From NCBI RefSeq assembly GCF_001984105.1, contig NZ_MTQM01000005.1, positions 124,001 through 188,000 on the forward strand: a stretch of DNA of 64,000 bases. Reading direction: 5' to 3'. Of the stretch, positions 45,436-54,186 are shown one piece after another. The stretch's first letter is position 1, and every line of letters begins with the position of its first letter. The notes beneath the pieces are model-generated. The model did no database searches and was not told where the DNA came from. It saw only the letters and a program-made list of their open reading frames with translations. Origin of the DNA: Microbacterium sp. CSI-V (lineage in GTDB: Bacteria > Actinomycetota > Actinomycetes > Actinomycetales > Microbacteriaceae). The translations under genes and the position numbers were made by a program.

Positions 45436-46659
45436 ATGCGCGCGCTCGTCACCAGTTCCCGCAACACCTTCGCTCTCGATCTGGTGCGAAAGCTCGGCAG
45501 CGTCGGGCACACCGTCTTCGCGAGCGACACGTACGACGGCGCCGTCGGCAACCACTCGCGCTTCCTCGCCGGGCACCTCGTCACACCGTCTCCCCGATTC
45601 GAGACGGATGCCTTCATCGAGACGGTCGGCGCGTACGTGCGCGCGCACGACATCGACGTGATCATCCCCACGTTCGAGGAGGTCTTCTACCTCGCCGCCC
45701 GCGTCGCCGACCTCCCCGAGGGCGTCGAGCTGTACGCCGGCAGCTTCCCCGACCTCGCGCGCCTCCACGACAAGGCGAGCTTCCAGCGGTTGGCTCAGGA
45801 TGCCGGAGTGCCGATCCCCGAGACGGTCGTGGTGACCTCCCCCGAGGAGTTGCGCACCGCGATCAACGCGTTCCCCCGGTACTTCGCCCGCGCGGCGTTC
45901 TCGCGCGGCGGCGTGGGGCTGCTCACCAACACGGGCCCCCTCGCGGGGAAGGTGCCGATCGACGACTGCGTTCCGACCCCGGACCAGCCCTGGCTCGTGC
46001 AGCCCTTCGTGGACGGCCCGATGGTCTGCACGTACAGCGTCGTCGTCGACGGACGCGTCACCGCGCACACCACGTACAAGGCGGGCGAGCAGTGGGCGCA
46101 CAGCACCGCGATCGCCTTCGTCGCCGTCGACAGCACCAACACCCTCCGCTTCACGCAGCAGATCATCGACACGCTCGACCCGACGTTCACGGGGCAGATC
46201 TCGTTCGACTTCGTCGACCACGGCACCGACGGGACACCCGACTACAAGATCATCGAGTGCAACCCGCGGCCCACCAACGGCGTGATCCTCCTCGAGGCCG
46301 AGGACGTCTCGCGCGCGATCGAGGGGACGGTCGAGCACACGATCGTCGCCGTTCCGGGGACTCAGCGCCAGATCACCCTCGCCGTCCTCGCCGACGCGTT
46401 CACCGAACCGCTGCAGCACCTGCCGAAGACGCTCCACGACCTCGTGCACGTGCGCGACGTCGGAGCCGGGTGGTGGGACGACGCCGCGATGCTGTGGAGC
46501 CCCGCGACCATCGTCCACGGCGCCAAGATCTCCCACGGCGAGCGCAAGGAGGTGCTGGCCGCCCTCGGCGACGACATCGTCTGGAACGGCGAGCCGATCC
46601 AGGGCATGTCCCCCGCCGACGCTGCGGCTCTGGAGGCCGTGCACGCCGGCCGCGTCTAG
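45436..46659 (+). CDS. ATP-grasp domain protein (carboxylate-amine ligase type)
   Basis: The 407-residue protein has an N-terminal Rossmann-like preATP domain (MRALVTSSRNTFALDLVRKL), a central ATP-grasp fold (ARLHDKASFQRLAQDAGVPI near residue 115, then FVDGPMVCTYSVV) and the metal-binding KIIECNPRPTNGVILLE near 272. It is a ligase of unknown substrate. It is divergent from the permuted ATP-grasp cassette with 104 bp between, suggesting a shared pathway. ATG at 45436 has GAAGGTG upstream; TAGGCT at 45394-45399 may be its -10. Confidence 0.88.
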   Translation: MRALVTSSRNTFALDLVRKLGSVGHTVFASDTYDGAVGNHSRFLAGHLVTPSPRFETDAFIETVGAYVRAHDIDVIIPTFEEVFYLAARVADLPEGVELYAGSFPDLARLHDKASFQRLAQDAGVPIPETVVVTSPEELRTAINAFPRYFARAAFSRGGVGLLTNTGPLAGKVPIDDCVPTPDQPWLVQPFVDGPMVCTYSVVVDGRVTAHTTYKAGEQWAHSTAIAFVAVDSTNTLRFTQQIIDTLDPTFTGQISFDFVDHGTDGTPDYKIIECNPRPTNGVILLEAEDVSRAIEGTVEHTIVAVPGTQRQITLAVLADAFTEPLQHLPKTLHDLVHVRDVGAGWWDDAAMLWSPATIVHGAKISHGERKEVLAALGDDIVWNGEPIQGMSPADAAALEAVHAGRV

Positions 46660-46661
46660 CC

Positions 46662-46724
46662 GCGTGAGGGGTCAATATTTGTCGCCTGGCGGAGCCAGAA
46701 GCGACAAATATTGACCCCTCACGC
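46662..46724. terminator. GCGTGAG-family palindrome, perfect 24-bp arms
   Basis: Arms 46662-46685 and 46701-46724 are perfectly complementary; the 15-nt loop itself contains CTGG/CCAG. The arm begins GCGTGAGGGGTCAA and ends TTGTCGC. It fills the gap between the convergent ATP-grasp and alcohol-dehydrogenase genes and could terminate both. It is the longest perfect palindrome in the window. Confidence 0.78.
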
Positions 46725-46732
46725 GATGAGAA

Positions 46733-47908
46733 TCAGGGCCGCAGCACGACCTTGATGCAGCCGTCCTCCTTCTTCTGGAACGTCTTGTAGAGGGCGGGCG
46801 CGTCCGCCAGCGGCGCGTGGTGCGTGACCAGGTCCATGACGCCGAGCGGGTCGGCGGGGTCCTCGACCAGCGGCAGGAGGTCGTCGATCCAGCGCTTGAC
46901 GTTGCACTGCCCCATCCGAAGGTTCAGCTGCTGGTCGAACATCGTCTTCATCGGCAGGATGTCGGCTTCGCCGGCGTACACGCCGCTGAGCGACACGGTC
47001 CCTCCGCGGCGGACGACGTCGATCGAGGCGTGCATCGCGGCGAGGCGGTCGAGGCCGGCCGTGTCCATGAGCTTCTGCGCGAGGGCATCCGGGAGGAGGC
47101 CGATGGCATCCTGCGCGAACTTGATCCCGCTGTTGCCGTGCGCCTCCATGCCCACCGCGTCGACCACGCCGTCGGCCCCGCGACCCTCGGTGAGGTCGCG
47201 CAGCTCGTCGATGACCGTGTTGGTGAGGTCGAAGGTCTGGACGCCGTGGCGCTCGGCCATGGCACGTCGCTCCGCCACGGGTTCCACGGCCAGCACCCGG
47301 TAGCCCAGGTGCACGCCGATGCGCGACACGAACTGTCCGACCGGGCCGAGGCCCATGACCGCGAGCGTGCCGCCGTCCGGAACGTTCGCGTACTGCACGC
47401 CCTGCCACGCCGTCGGCACGATGTCGCTGAGGAAGAGGTAGCGGTCGTCGGGCAGGTCGGTGCCGACCTTGATGTGGTTGTAGTCCGCGAGCGGCACCCG
47501 CAGGTACTCCGCCTGGCCGCCCGGGACCTGGCCGTACAGCTTCGTGTAGCCGAACAGCGCCGCACCACTGCCGTACTCGCGCACCTGCGTGGTCTCGCAC
47601 TGCGACTGGAGCCCCCGGCGGCACATGAAGCAGTGACCGCACGAGATGTTGAACGGGACGACGACACGGTCGCCCACGGCGAGGTTCGTGACGCCCGAGC
47701 CGACCTCGACGACCACGCCCATCGGCTCGTGCCCGAGGACGTCGCCGGGATCGATGAACGGCCCGAAGATCTCGTAGAGGTGGAGGTCGGAGCCGCAGAT
47801 CGCCGTGGAGGTGATCTTCACGATCGCGTCGGTCGGTTCGAGGATCCGCGGGTCGGGGACCTCCTCGACGCTCACGTCGCGCTTGCCCTGCCAGGTCAGT
47901 GCCTTCAT
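46733..47908 (-). CDS. Zinc-dependent alcohol dehydrogenase
   Basis: A 391-residue medium-chain dehydrogenase. Catalytic-zinc residues lie in STAICGSDLHLYE (near 36) and LGHEPMGVVVEVG (near 59); the structural-zinc cysteines in SCGHCFMCRRGLQSQC (near 89); the NAD loop is VMGLGPVGQFV near 184. The overall pattern is that of glutathione-independent formaldehyde-dehydrogenase-like enzymes. ATG at 47908. The gene is monocistronic, ending against a long palindrome. Confidence 0.92.
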   Translation of the reverse strand: MKALTWQGKRDVSVEEVPDPRILEPTDAIVKITSTAICGSDLHLYEIFGPFIDPGDVLGHEPMGVVVEVGSGVTNLAVGDRVVVPFNISCGHCFMCRRGLQSQCETTQVREYGSGAALFGYTKLYGQVPGGQAEYLRVPLADYNHIKVGTDLPDDRYLFLSDIVPTAWQGVQYANVPDGGTLAVMGLGPVGQFVSRIGVHLGYRVLAVEPVAERRAMAERHGVQTFDLTNTVIDELRDLTEGRGADGVVDAVGMEAHGNSGIKFAQDAIGLLPDALAQKLMDTAGLDRLAAMHASIDVVRRGGTVSLSGVYAGEADILPMKTMFDQQLNLRMGQCNVKRWIDDLLPLVEDPADPLGVMDLVTHHAPLADAPALYKTFQKKEDGCIKVVLRP

Positions 47909-48022
47909 GGTGGTGCCTCTCGTCGGGGGGAACGAGCGGCCAGTGTCATCCGCACGCCTCGATTCCCCGACCCCATTGACGAGCCCACCCCCGAGAGGCA
48001 GGGGCGGAACGGATGCCAGGCC

Positions 48023-49180
48023 TCAGCGCCGCGGACGCACCGCGGTGTCGGCGTGCGCCAGGGTCTGCAACAGGTGCGGGAAGCGCGCCGAGACGCCCGT
48101 GCGGCGCAGGCGGTCCAGCGCCGGTTCCTCGGCGGGAAGGCGGTGGTGCTCGCCGCGGACGAGCCGTCGCGTGGCGTTGAGCAGGGCCATCGGGTGGGTG
48201 TCCAGAGCGCTGTGGCCGTTGTGGAGCCGGACGAGGGTGGCATCCGGGGCCGTCCGGGCGACCCGCTCGGCGATCTCGGGCGGCGTCCGCAGGTCGCGGT
48301 CGCCGGAGAGGAGGACCATCGGCCACGGGAATTCCGCGACGGCGGCGGTCAGGTCGTACGGCTCGCCCTCGAACGCCGGATACCGTTCGGCGAGCGGGGC
48401 GTAGGTCAGCGCCGGGTCGAGCGGAAGCCCGTCGGGCGCGGCGCCGTAGTGCAGCTCGCGGAACGCGATCGTGCCGACGACGTCGAACTCGTAGATGCCC
48501 GGGATCCGGGCGATCGAGGCGTCGCGGGAGGCGTACGCGGCGAGCGCGTGCCACGCGAGACCGGGACGGTGCCGGACGAGCGGACGCAGGAGGTCGGGGC
48601 CCGCGAGCTCGTAGGCCGCCCGGACGACGTCGAGCACCACGCGTTCGTCGATCCCGTCGGACACGAGGCGGCGCACGCCGCGGGACAGATCGTCGTCGGC
48701 ATCCCAGAAGAGGGTCCGCAGGCGGTCGCGCTCGAGCGCCAGATCCTCGGTGGACTGCAGGGCCGAGTCGAGCAGCATCCCCGCCACACGGTCAGGATGC
48801 CGGGCCCCGAAGCTCGAGGCGAGGTAGCTGCCGTAGGACGACCCGATCAGGTACGCCCGGTCGACCCCCTCGGCGTCGAGCACGGCGGCCAGGTCGTCGA
48901 GGACCGCGGTGAGGCGCATCGCGTCGGCGGGGAGCACGCGTCCGGCGAGGTCGTGTCGCGACCGGCCGACGCCGCGGTGCTCGACCATCAGGACGTCGAG
49001 GCCGCCCTCGGCGGCTCGGCGACGCAGTCCCCGGTACGGCAGGAGGGATGCCAGCCCCGGGCCGCCCGGGATGATCAGGGCCGGGGTGGCGGTGCGCGGA
49101 CCGGTGCGCACGTAGCTCAGCTCGAACGGGGGCGCCCCGCCGGCGGCCGGGCGCCGCAGCTCCCTGACGTTCTCACCCAT
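48023..49180 (-). CDS. Alpha/beta hydrolase (proline iminopeptidase-like, S33)
   Basis: The 385-residue hydrolase has the oxyanion strand LIIPGGPGLASLLPY near residue 35, the strand VEHRGVGRSRHDLAG near 65, the nucleophile elbow IGSSYGSYLASSFG near 110 and a C-terminal acid/His pair (GDRDLRTPP; HNGHSALDTHP). This is the prolyl-aminopeptidase-like pattern. ATG at 49180 lies 6 nt after TACGGT (49187-49192), so it is probably leaderless. Confidence 0.87.
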   Translation of the reverse strand: MGENVRELRRPAAGGAPPFELSYVRTGPRTATPALIIPGGPGLASLLPYRGLRRRAAEGGLDVLMVEHRGVGRSRHDLAGRVLPADAMRLTAVLDDLAAVLDAEGVDRAYLIGSSYGSYLASSFGARHPDRVAGMLLDSALQSTEDLALERDRLRTLFWDADDDLSRGVRRLVSDGIDERVVLDVVRAAYELAGPDLLRPLVRHRPGLAWHALAAYASRDASIARIPGIYEFDVVGTIAFRELHYGAAPDGLPLDPALTYAPLAERYPAFEGEPYDLTAAVAEFPWPMVLLSGDRDLRTPPEIAERVARTAPDATLVRLHNGHSALDTHPMALLNATRRLVRGEHHRLPAEEPALDRLRRTGVSARFPHLLQTLAHADTAVRPRR

Positions 49181-49206
49181 CCCTGCACCGTACCCCCGCA
49201 CTCCAC

Positions 49207-49270
49207 GCGCGAGTCGCCAAGATCTGTCGCCTCACAGCGGGTCCAGGCGACATTATTTGGCGACTCACGC
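49207..49270. terminator. GCGTGAG-family palindrome, imperfect
   Basis: Arms 49207-49232 and 49245-49270 pair well at the outside (GAGTCGCCAA with TTGGCGACTC) and inside (GTCGCCT with AGGCGAC) but have several mismatches between. It lies just downstream of the XRE regulator gene. Confidence 0.6.
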
Positions 49271-49282
49271 GGGTCACCGCCC

Positions 49283-50122
49283 TCAGGCGGGGACCGACGG
49301 ACCCAGGACCGCCAGCAGGCGCAGTTTCTCCGCGCTCTCGCTGCCGGGGACCGCCGTGTAGACGAGGAGCGAGTGCGATGTCTCGGGATCGATGAGGGAC
49401 TGGCAGTGCAGCTCGAGCAACCCCACCGCGGGATGGACGAACCGCTTCGTCGCGCTCGGCCGCAGCCCCACCTCGTGCGCCGCCCACAGGGTCCGGAACT
49501 CCGGGCTCCGCGCCAGCAGGTCGTCGGCGAGCGCCGCCGCGCGCGAGCCGGGTCCGCGGCGGCCCGCGAGTTCGCGCAGGCCCGCAGCGAAGAGCCGACT
49601 GAGGAACCCGTGCTCCTCGGGCGCGTAGAGCGCCCGCGCGCCGGGGTCGCTGAACCACCGGTAGCCGAGGCTCCGCTCCGGCCCCGACCGCAGCGACGCA
49701 TCGCCGGTGAGCGCGGCACCCAGCGGCGACTGCCGCAGCGTCTCACCCAGTTCGGTCACGATCTCGGCGGGGGTGTCGTCGAGGCGGTCGAGGATGCGGA
49801 GGAGCCCGGGGCTGACATGCTCGCCCGCGGCGGAGCGTTCGTCCGGCACGTGACCGGCGAGTCGGAACAGGTGGTCGCGCTCGGCGCGGGTGAGGTGGAA
49901 GCCCTGGGCGATGGCCGCGAGCATCTGCGGCGACGGCTGCGGTCCGCGCTCCCGCTCCAGCCGCGCATAGTAGTCGGCCGACATGTGGGCGAGCGCGGCG
50001 GCCTCCTCGCGCCGAAGCCCGGGCGTCCGGCGGCGCGCGCCCCGTGGCATCCCGACGTCCTCGGGTTGGAGCGCCTCGCGACGGGTGCGGAGGAAGTCCG
50101 CGAGGGCCGTTCGGTCGATCAT
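49283..50122 (-). CDS. XRE-family regulator with MmyB-like ligand-binding domain
   Basis: The 279-residue protein has an N-terminal XRE helix-turn-helix (LADFLRTRREALQPEDVG, then GLRREEAAALAHMSADYYAR) and a C-terminal PAS-like MmyB domain (NxxR-less form, YRWFSDPGARALYAPEEH). Such regulators are commonly divergent from a short-chain dehydrogenase they control, exactly as seen here. ATG at 50122; TAGACA at 50129-50134 is 6 nt upstream, a possible leaderless start. Confidence 0.9.
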   Translation of the reverse strand: MIDRTALADFLRTRREALQPEDVGMPRGARRRTPGLRREEAAALAHMSADYYARLERERGPQPSPQMLAAIAQGFHLTRAERDHLFRLAGHVPDERSAAGEHVSPGLLRILDRLDDTPAEIVTELGETLRQSPLGAALTGDASLRSGPERSLGYRWFSDPGARALYAPEEHGFLSRLFAAGLRELAGRRGPGSRAAALADDLLARSPEFRTLWAAHEVGLRPSATKRFVHPAVGLLELHCQSLIDPETSHSLLVYTAVPGSESAEKLRLLAVLGPSVPA

Positions 50123-50272
50123 GGTCCCTGTCTACCCGCCGGACGGTGGCGGATCCAGGACGCGGCGATCCCCCTCTCGCGAGACGCGGTCCGCTCAGCC
50201 GGGGATCGACGGGTCCTGGTTCGGATCCGTCTCCCGGCGCACGCTGGGACCCACCCCGACCGAGGAGTCACC

Positions 50273-51205
50273 ATGACCGACACCGACATCCCCCTCCCCT
50301 CCCTCGCCGGCCGACGCGCCGTGCTGACCGGCGGCAGCGACGGCATGGGCCTCGTGATCGCCGAGCGTCTGGCCGCGGCGGGCGCCGAGGTCGTCCTCCC
50401 CGTCCGCAACCGGGCGAAGGGCGACCGCGCCGCCCGGACGATCCGTGAGCGGGTCCCCGGCGCCCGCCTCGAGCTGCACGATCTCGACCTGTCGTCGCTG
50501 ACGAGCGTCGCGGACTTCGCCGGGGTCCTGCGCGCCGACGGACGACCGGTGCACCTGCTCGTCAACAACGCCGGGGTCATGACACCGCCCGAGCGGCAGA
50601 CGACCACCGACGGGTTCGAGCTGCAGTTCGGCACGAACCACCTCGGTCATGTGGCGCTCGTCGGTGGCATCCTGCCCCTGCTCACCGCGGGGAGCGCGCG
50701 GGTCGTGACGCAGCTCAGCATCGCCGCCCGCAGCGGACGCATCGCCTGGGACGACCTCCCGGCCGAGCGCGCGTACGACGGTCAGCGCGTGTACTCGGCG
50801 TCGAAGATCGCGCTGGGGTTGTTCGCGCGCGAACTCGACCGGCGCAGCACCGACGGCGGTTGGGGCCTCCGGAGCGTCGTCTCCCACCCCGGCGTCGCGC
50901 CGTCGAACCTCCTCGCCGCCCGGCCGGAGATCGGCCGCACCACCGACGTCCCCGCGGTGCGCGCCATCCGCTGGATGTCGCGTCACGGCATCCTGCTCGG
51001 CACCGTCCGTTCCGCCGCCCAGCCGGCGCTCCTCGCGGCGACGACGACCGACCCGCGCAGCGACGTGCTGTACGGCCCGCGCGGCCCGATGAACCTCGGC
51101 GGCGCCCCGACGACCCACGCGCTGTACCGCCCGCTCCGCGACCTCGACGAGGCCCGCCGCGTGTGGGACGAGTCGCAGCGCCTCACCGGGGTGTCCCTGG
51201 GCTGA
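50273..51205 (+). CDS. Short-chain dehydrogenase/reductase
   Basis: The 310-residue SDR has the NAD(P) loop TGGSDGMGLVIAE near residue 19, NNAGVMTPP near 98 and the catalytic YSASK near 174, preceded by the catalytic Ser in LSIAARSG. It resembles the retinol-dehydrogenase-like SDRs often paired with MmyB-type regulators. ATG at 50273 has GAGGAG upstream. It is divergent from the XRE gene, with 150 bp between. Confidence 0.92.
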   Translation: MTDTDIPLPSLAGRRAVLTGGSDGMGLVIAERLAAAGAEVVLPVRNRAKGDRAARTIRERVPGARLELHDLDLSSLTSVADFAGVLRADGRPVHLLVNNAGVMTPPERQTTTDGFELQFGTNHLGHVALVGGILPLLTAGSARVVTQLSIAARSGRIAWDDLPAERAYDGQRVYSASKIALGLFARELDRRSTDGGWGLRSVVSHPGVAPSNLLAARPEIGRTTDVPAVRAIRWMSRHGILLGTVRSAAQPALLAATTTDPRSDVLYGPRGPMNLGGAPTTHALYRPLRDLDEARRVWDESQRLTGVSLG

Positions 51206-51214
51206 GCCTCCGGC

Positions 51215-51278
51215 GCGTGAGGGGTCAAGAATCGTCGCCTGCGCGCGGGTCGAGGCGACAATTCTTGACCCCTCACGC
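51215..51278. terminator. GCGTGAG-family palindrome, 26-bp arms
   Basis: Arms 51215-51240 and 51253-51278 are complementary except for one position, loop 12 nt. The arm begins GCGTGAGGGGTCAA as in the element at 46662-46724, but the 5-nt core differs and is matched on both arms. It lies 9 bp after the SDR stop. Confidence 0.75.
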
Positions 51279-51345
51279 GTTCCGGTTGGCTGTGAGTTCG
51301 GGATGCCAGCGCCCCCGGGCCTCGCGACCTCCTTATGCTCCGAAC

Positions 51346-52908
51346 GTGGCCTCTGCTCCCCGCACTCTCGACCTGCTCGCGGCCGGCGCCGGCGTGGCGG
51401 CCGCCGTCCTGGGCGCCGGACTCGGCGAGCTGACCGCGGCCGTCGTCGCCCCGTCGGCGAGCCCGTTCGCCGTCATCGGCGGCGGGATGATCGACATCGC
51501 ACCGCCGTGGGGGAAAGACCTCGCGATCAGCCTGTTCGGCACCAACGACAAGGCCGCCCTGCTGGTCGGCATCGCGATCCTCCTCCTGGCGGTCGCCGGC
51601 GCCGCCGGGGTGCTCGAGCGTCGTCGTCCGCCGTGGGGGCGCATGATCCTGGCCGGGCTCGGCGTGGTCGGCGCGGTCGTGTCGATGACGCGGGCCGACG
51701 CCGACGTGCTGTCGCCCCTCCCCTCGTTCGTCGCGGGCGCGGTCGCCGTGATCGTGGGGGCGCTGCTGATCGCGCGCCTCCGCCGCCCGGCGGACGCCGC
51801 CGGAGACGCTGCCGGAACCGCCGCCGCCCCCGAGACCCCCGGGCCGACGCGGCGCAACGTCCTCGTCCTCTCCGGCCTCGCGGTCGTCGCGGGGGCTCTC
51901 GCCGCGGTGGGGTCCGCCGCCGTCCGCGGAGGCGCGCAGGCCGCGACCGTGGTGCGCTCCGCCCTCCGCCTGCCGACCCCCGCGACCACCACGCCGGTCC
52001 CGGCGACGGCGGAGCTGGGCATCGACGGTCTCACCCCCGTCATCACGCCGTCGGCGGACTTCTACCGCATCGACACCGCGCTGGTGGTACCGCAGGTCGA
52101 CCTGTCTTCGTGGTCGCTCCGCATCCACGGCCTGGTCGAGGAAGAGGTCGTGGTGACGTGGGACGACCTCGTCGCCCTCCCCCAGCGCGAGACCGTCGCG
52201 ACCCTCGTGTGCGTGTCGAACGAGGTCGGCGGCGACCTGATCGGAACCGCGCGCTGGCTGGGCGTCCCGATCCGCGACCTGCTCGCCCGGGCGAAACCGA
52301 CGGCGGATGCCGACATGGTGCTGTCGCACTCGATCGACGGGTTCACCGCCTCGACGCCGCTGGAGGCGCTGACCGACGAACGCGACGCGCTCCTCGCGAT
52401 CGGCATGAACGGCGAGCCGCTCCCGATCGAGCACGGCTTCCCCGTCCGGATGGTCGTCCCCGGCCTCTACGGCTACGTCTCGGCCACCAAGTGGGTCACC
52501 GAACTCGAGGTGACGCAGTACGCCGTGGCCGAGGGGTACTGGACCTCGCGCGGCTGGTCGGCCCGCGGCCCGGTGAAACCGGCATCCCGGATCGACGTTC
52601 CGCGCGCCGGCGCGCGTGTCGCCGCGCGCTCGACGGTCATCGCCGGAGTCGCGTGGCACAACCACGTCGGCGTCGCGGGCGTCGAGGTGCAGATCGACGA
52701 CGGGGCGTGGATCCCCGCGAAGCTGGCGACGGCGATCTCGGCCGACACGTGGGTGCAGTGGAGCGTGCCGTGGGATGCCACGTCGGGAACGCACACGATC
52801 CGCTGCCGCGCGACGTCCGCCACCGGCGAGACCCAGACGGAGCAGCGCGCCGCCCCCGCCCCCGACGGCGCGACGGGCTGGGACGAGCTGACGCTCACCG
52901 TGGCGTGA
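51346..52908 (+). CDS. Membrane-anchored molybdopterin-dependent oxidoreductase (sulfite-oxidase family)
   Basis: The 520-residue protein has five predicted N-terminal hydrophobic segments (to about residue 205), then the molybdopterin domain with its cysteine ligand in VATLVCVSNEVGGDLIGTARW near 285 and FPVRMVVPGLYGYVSATKWV near 367, and a C-terminal Ig-like dimerisation domain (about 410-520). The catalytic domain should lie outside the membrane. The natural substrate is unknown. GTG at 51346 lies 6 nt after TATGCT (51334-51339), a likely leaderless start. The stop codon is inside the next palindrome. Confidence 0.9.
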   Translation: MASAPRTLDLLAAGAGVAAAVLGAGLGELTAAVVAPSASPFAVIGGGMIDIAPPWGKDLAISLFGTNDKAALLVGIAILLLAVAGAAGVLERRRPPWGRMILAGLGVVGAVVSMTRADADVLSPLPSFVAGAVAVIVGALLIARLRRPADAAGDAAGTAAAPETPGPTRRNVLVLSGLAVVAGALAAVGSAAVRGGAQAATVVRSALRLPTPATTTPVPATAELGIDGLTPVITPSADFYRIDTALVVPQVDLSSWSLRIHGLVEEEVVVTWDDLVALPQRETVATLVCVSNEVGGDLIGTARWLGVPIRDLLARAKPTADADMVLSHSIDGFTASTPLEALTDERDALLAIGMNGEPLPIEHGFPVRMVVPGLYGYVSATKWVTELEVTQYAVAEGYWTSRGWSARGPVKPASRIDVPRAGARVAARSTVIAGVAWHNHVGVAGVEVQIDDGAWIPAKLATAISADTWVQWSVPWDATSGTHTIRCRATSATGETQTEQRAAPAPDGATGWDELTLTVA

Positions 52909-52964
52909 GTCGCCAAGATTTGTCGCCGCCGGTCTGGCCGAGGCGACAAATCCTGGCGACTCGC
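52905..52964. terminator. GCGTGAG-family palindrome, 23-bp arms
   Basis: Arms 52905-52927 and 52942-52964 differ from perfect complementarity at two positions, loop 14 nt. It begins at the stop codon of the oxidoreductase and fills the convergent gap to rocD. Sequence is nearly that of the element at 11685-11744. Confidence 0.72.
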
Positions 52965-52971
52965 GCCGGGG

Positions 52972-54186
52972 TCAGGACAGGACGTGCCGGAGCTGCTCGA
53001 TCGCCCAGTCGATCTCGGTCGCCCGGATCGTGAGGGGCGGCGCGATGCGGATCGTCTGCCCGTGGGTGTCCTTCACCAGCACGCCGCGGGCGAGGAGCTT
53101 CTCGGCGATCTCGCGACCGCGGCCCGCGGCCGGGTCGATGTCGACGCCGGCCCACAGCCCGGCGACGCGCACCGCGGTCACGCCGTGGCCGACGAGCGAC
53201 TCGAGCCCCTGGGCGAGGTGCTCGCCGAGCGCCTTCGCGCGGGTCTGGAACTCCCCGGATGCCAGCATCTCGACGACGCGGAGGCCGACGGCGGCCGCCA
53301 GCGGGTTGCCGCCGAACGTCGAGCCGTGCTCACCGGGGCGGATGACGCCGAGCACGTCCTCGTTCGCGACGACCGCCGACAGCGGCAGGATGCCACCGCC
53401 CAGCGCCTTGCCGAGGAGGTAGACGTCGGGCACGACGCCCTCGCGGTCGCACGCGAACGTCTCGCCCACGCGGCCGAGGCCCGACTGGATCTCGTCGGCG
53501 ATGAACAGCACGTTGTTCTCGGTGCAGATCTCGCGCACCCGGCGGAGGAAGCCGTCCGGCGGGATCACGACACCGGCCTCGCCCTGGATCGGCTCCAGCA
53601 GCACCGCGGCGGTGTTCTCGTCGATCGCCGCGGCGATGGCATCCGCGTCGCCGTAGGGAACGTGGACGAAACCGGGCGCGTACGGACCGAAGTCGTCGTG
53701 CGCGGTCGGGTCGTCGCTGAAACCGACAATGGTCGTCGTGCGGCCGTGGAAATTGCCGTTCGCGACGACGATGGTCGCGGCATCCGGGGCGATGCCCTTC
53801 GTCCGGTAACCCCAGGCGCGGGCGACCTTGATGCCGGTCTCCACCGCCTCGGCGCCCGTGTTCATCGGCAGGACGAGGTCCTTGCCGCACAGCTGCGCGA
53901 GGGCGGTGGCGAACGGACCGAGCCGGTCGTTGTGGAACGCGCGACTCGTGAGCGTGAGGCGTTCGAGCTGCTCGCGGGCGGCGGCGAGGATCGCCGGGTG
54001 CCCGTGACCGAAGTTCAGCGCCGAGTACGCCGACAGCAGGTCGAGGTAGCGCTTGCCCTCGACGTCGGTGACCCACACGCCCTCGGCGCGCGCGGCGACG
54101 ACCGGCAGCGGGTGGTAGTTGTGCGCGACGTGCGCGCTCTCGGCGGCGATGAGCTGCGCGCCGAGGTCGTCGACGGTGGTGCTCAT
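52972..54186 (-). CDS. rocD: Ornithine aminotransferase
   Basis: RocD moves the delta-amino group of ornithine to 2-oxoglutarate, giving glutamate semialdehyde and glutamate. The 404-residue class-III PLP enzyme has YLDLLSAYSALNFGHGHP near residue 47, NTGAEAVETGIKVAR near 109, the PLP aspartate in FIADEIQSGLGR near 222 and the Schiff-base lysine in LLGKALGGGILP near 254. ATG at 54186 overlaps the stop of the upstream guanidine-modifying enzyme (ATGA), so arginine catabolism is the likely role. Confidence 0.94.
   Translation of the reverse strand: MSTTVDDLGAQLIAAESAHVAHNYHPLPVVAARAEGVWVTDVEGKRYLDLLSAYSALNFGHGHPAILAAAREQLERLTLTSRAFHNDRLGPFATALAQLCGKDLVLPMNTGAEAVETGIKVARAWGYRTKGIAPDAATIVVANGNFHGRTTTIVGFSDDPTAHDDFGPYAPGFVHVPYGDADAIAAAIDENTAAVLLEPIQGEAGVVIPPDGFLRRVREICTENNVLFIADEIQSGLGRVGETFACDREGVVPDVYLLGKALGGGILPLSAVVANEDVLGVIRPGEHGSTFGGNPLAAAVGLRVVEMLASGEFQTRAKALGEHLAQGLESLVGHGVTAVRVAGLWAGVDIDPAAGRGREIAEKLLARGVLVKDTHGQTIRIAPPLTIRATEIDWAIEQLRHVLS

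Noticed and set aside
47915..47999. Hairpin GCCTCTCG / CGAGAGGC upstream of the alcohol dehydrogenase
   Set aside because: The arms are only 8 bp and 69 nt apart; pairing over that distance in high-GC DNA is not convincing.
46817..51205. Very long open frame of 1462 codons on the plus strand
   Set aside because: Only its last 310 codons (from 50273) are a real gene. The rest runs antisense to the alcohol dehydrogenase, S33 hydrolase and XRE genes and has the Arg/Gly/Asp-rich composition of a high-GC shadow frame.
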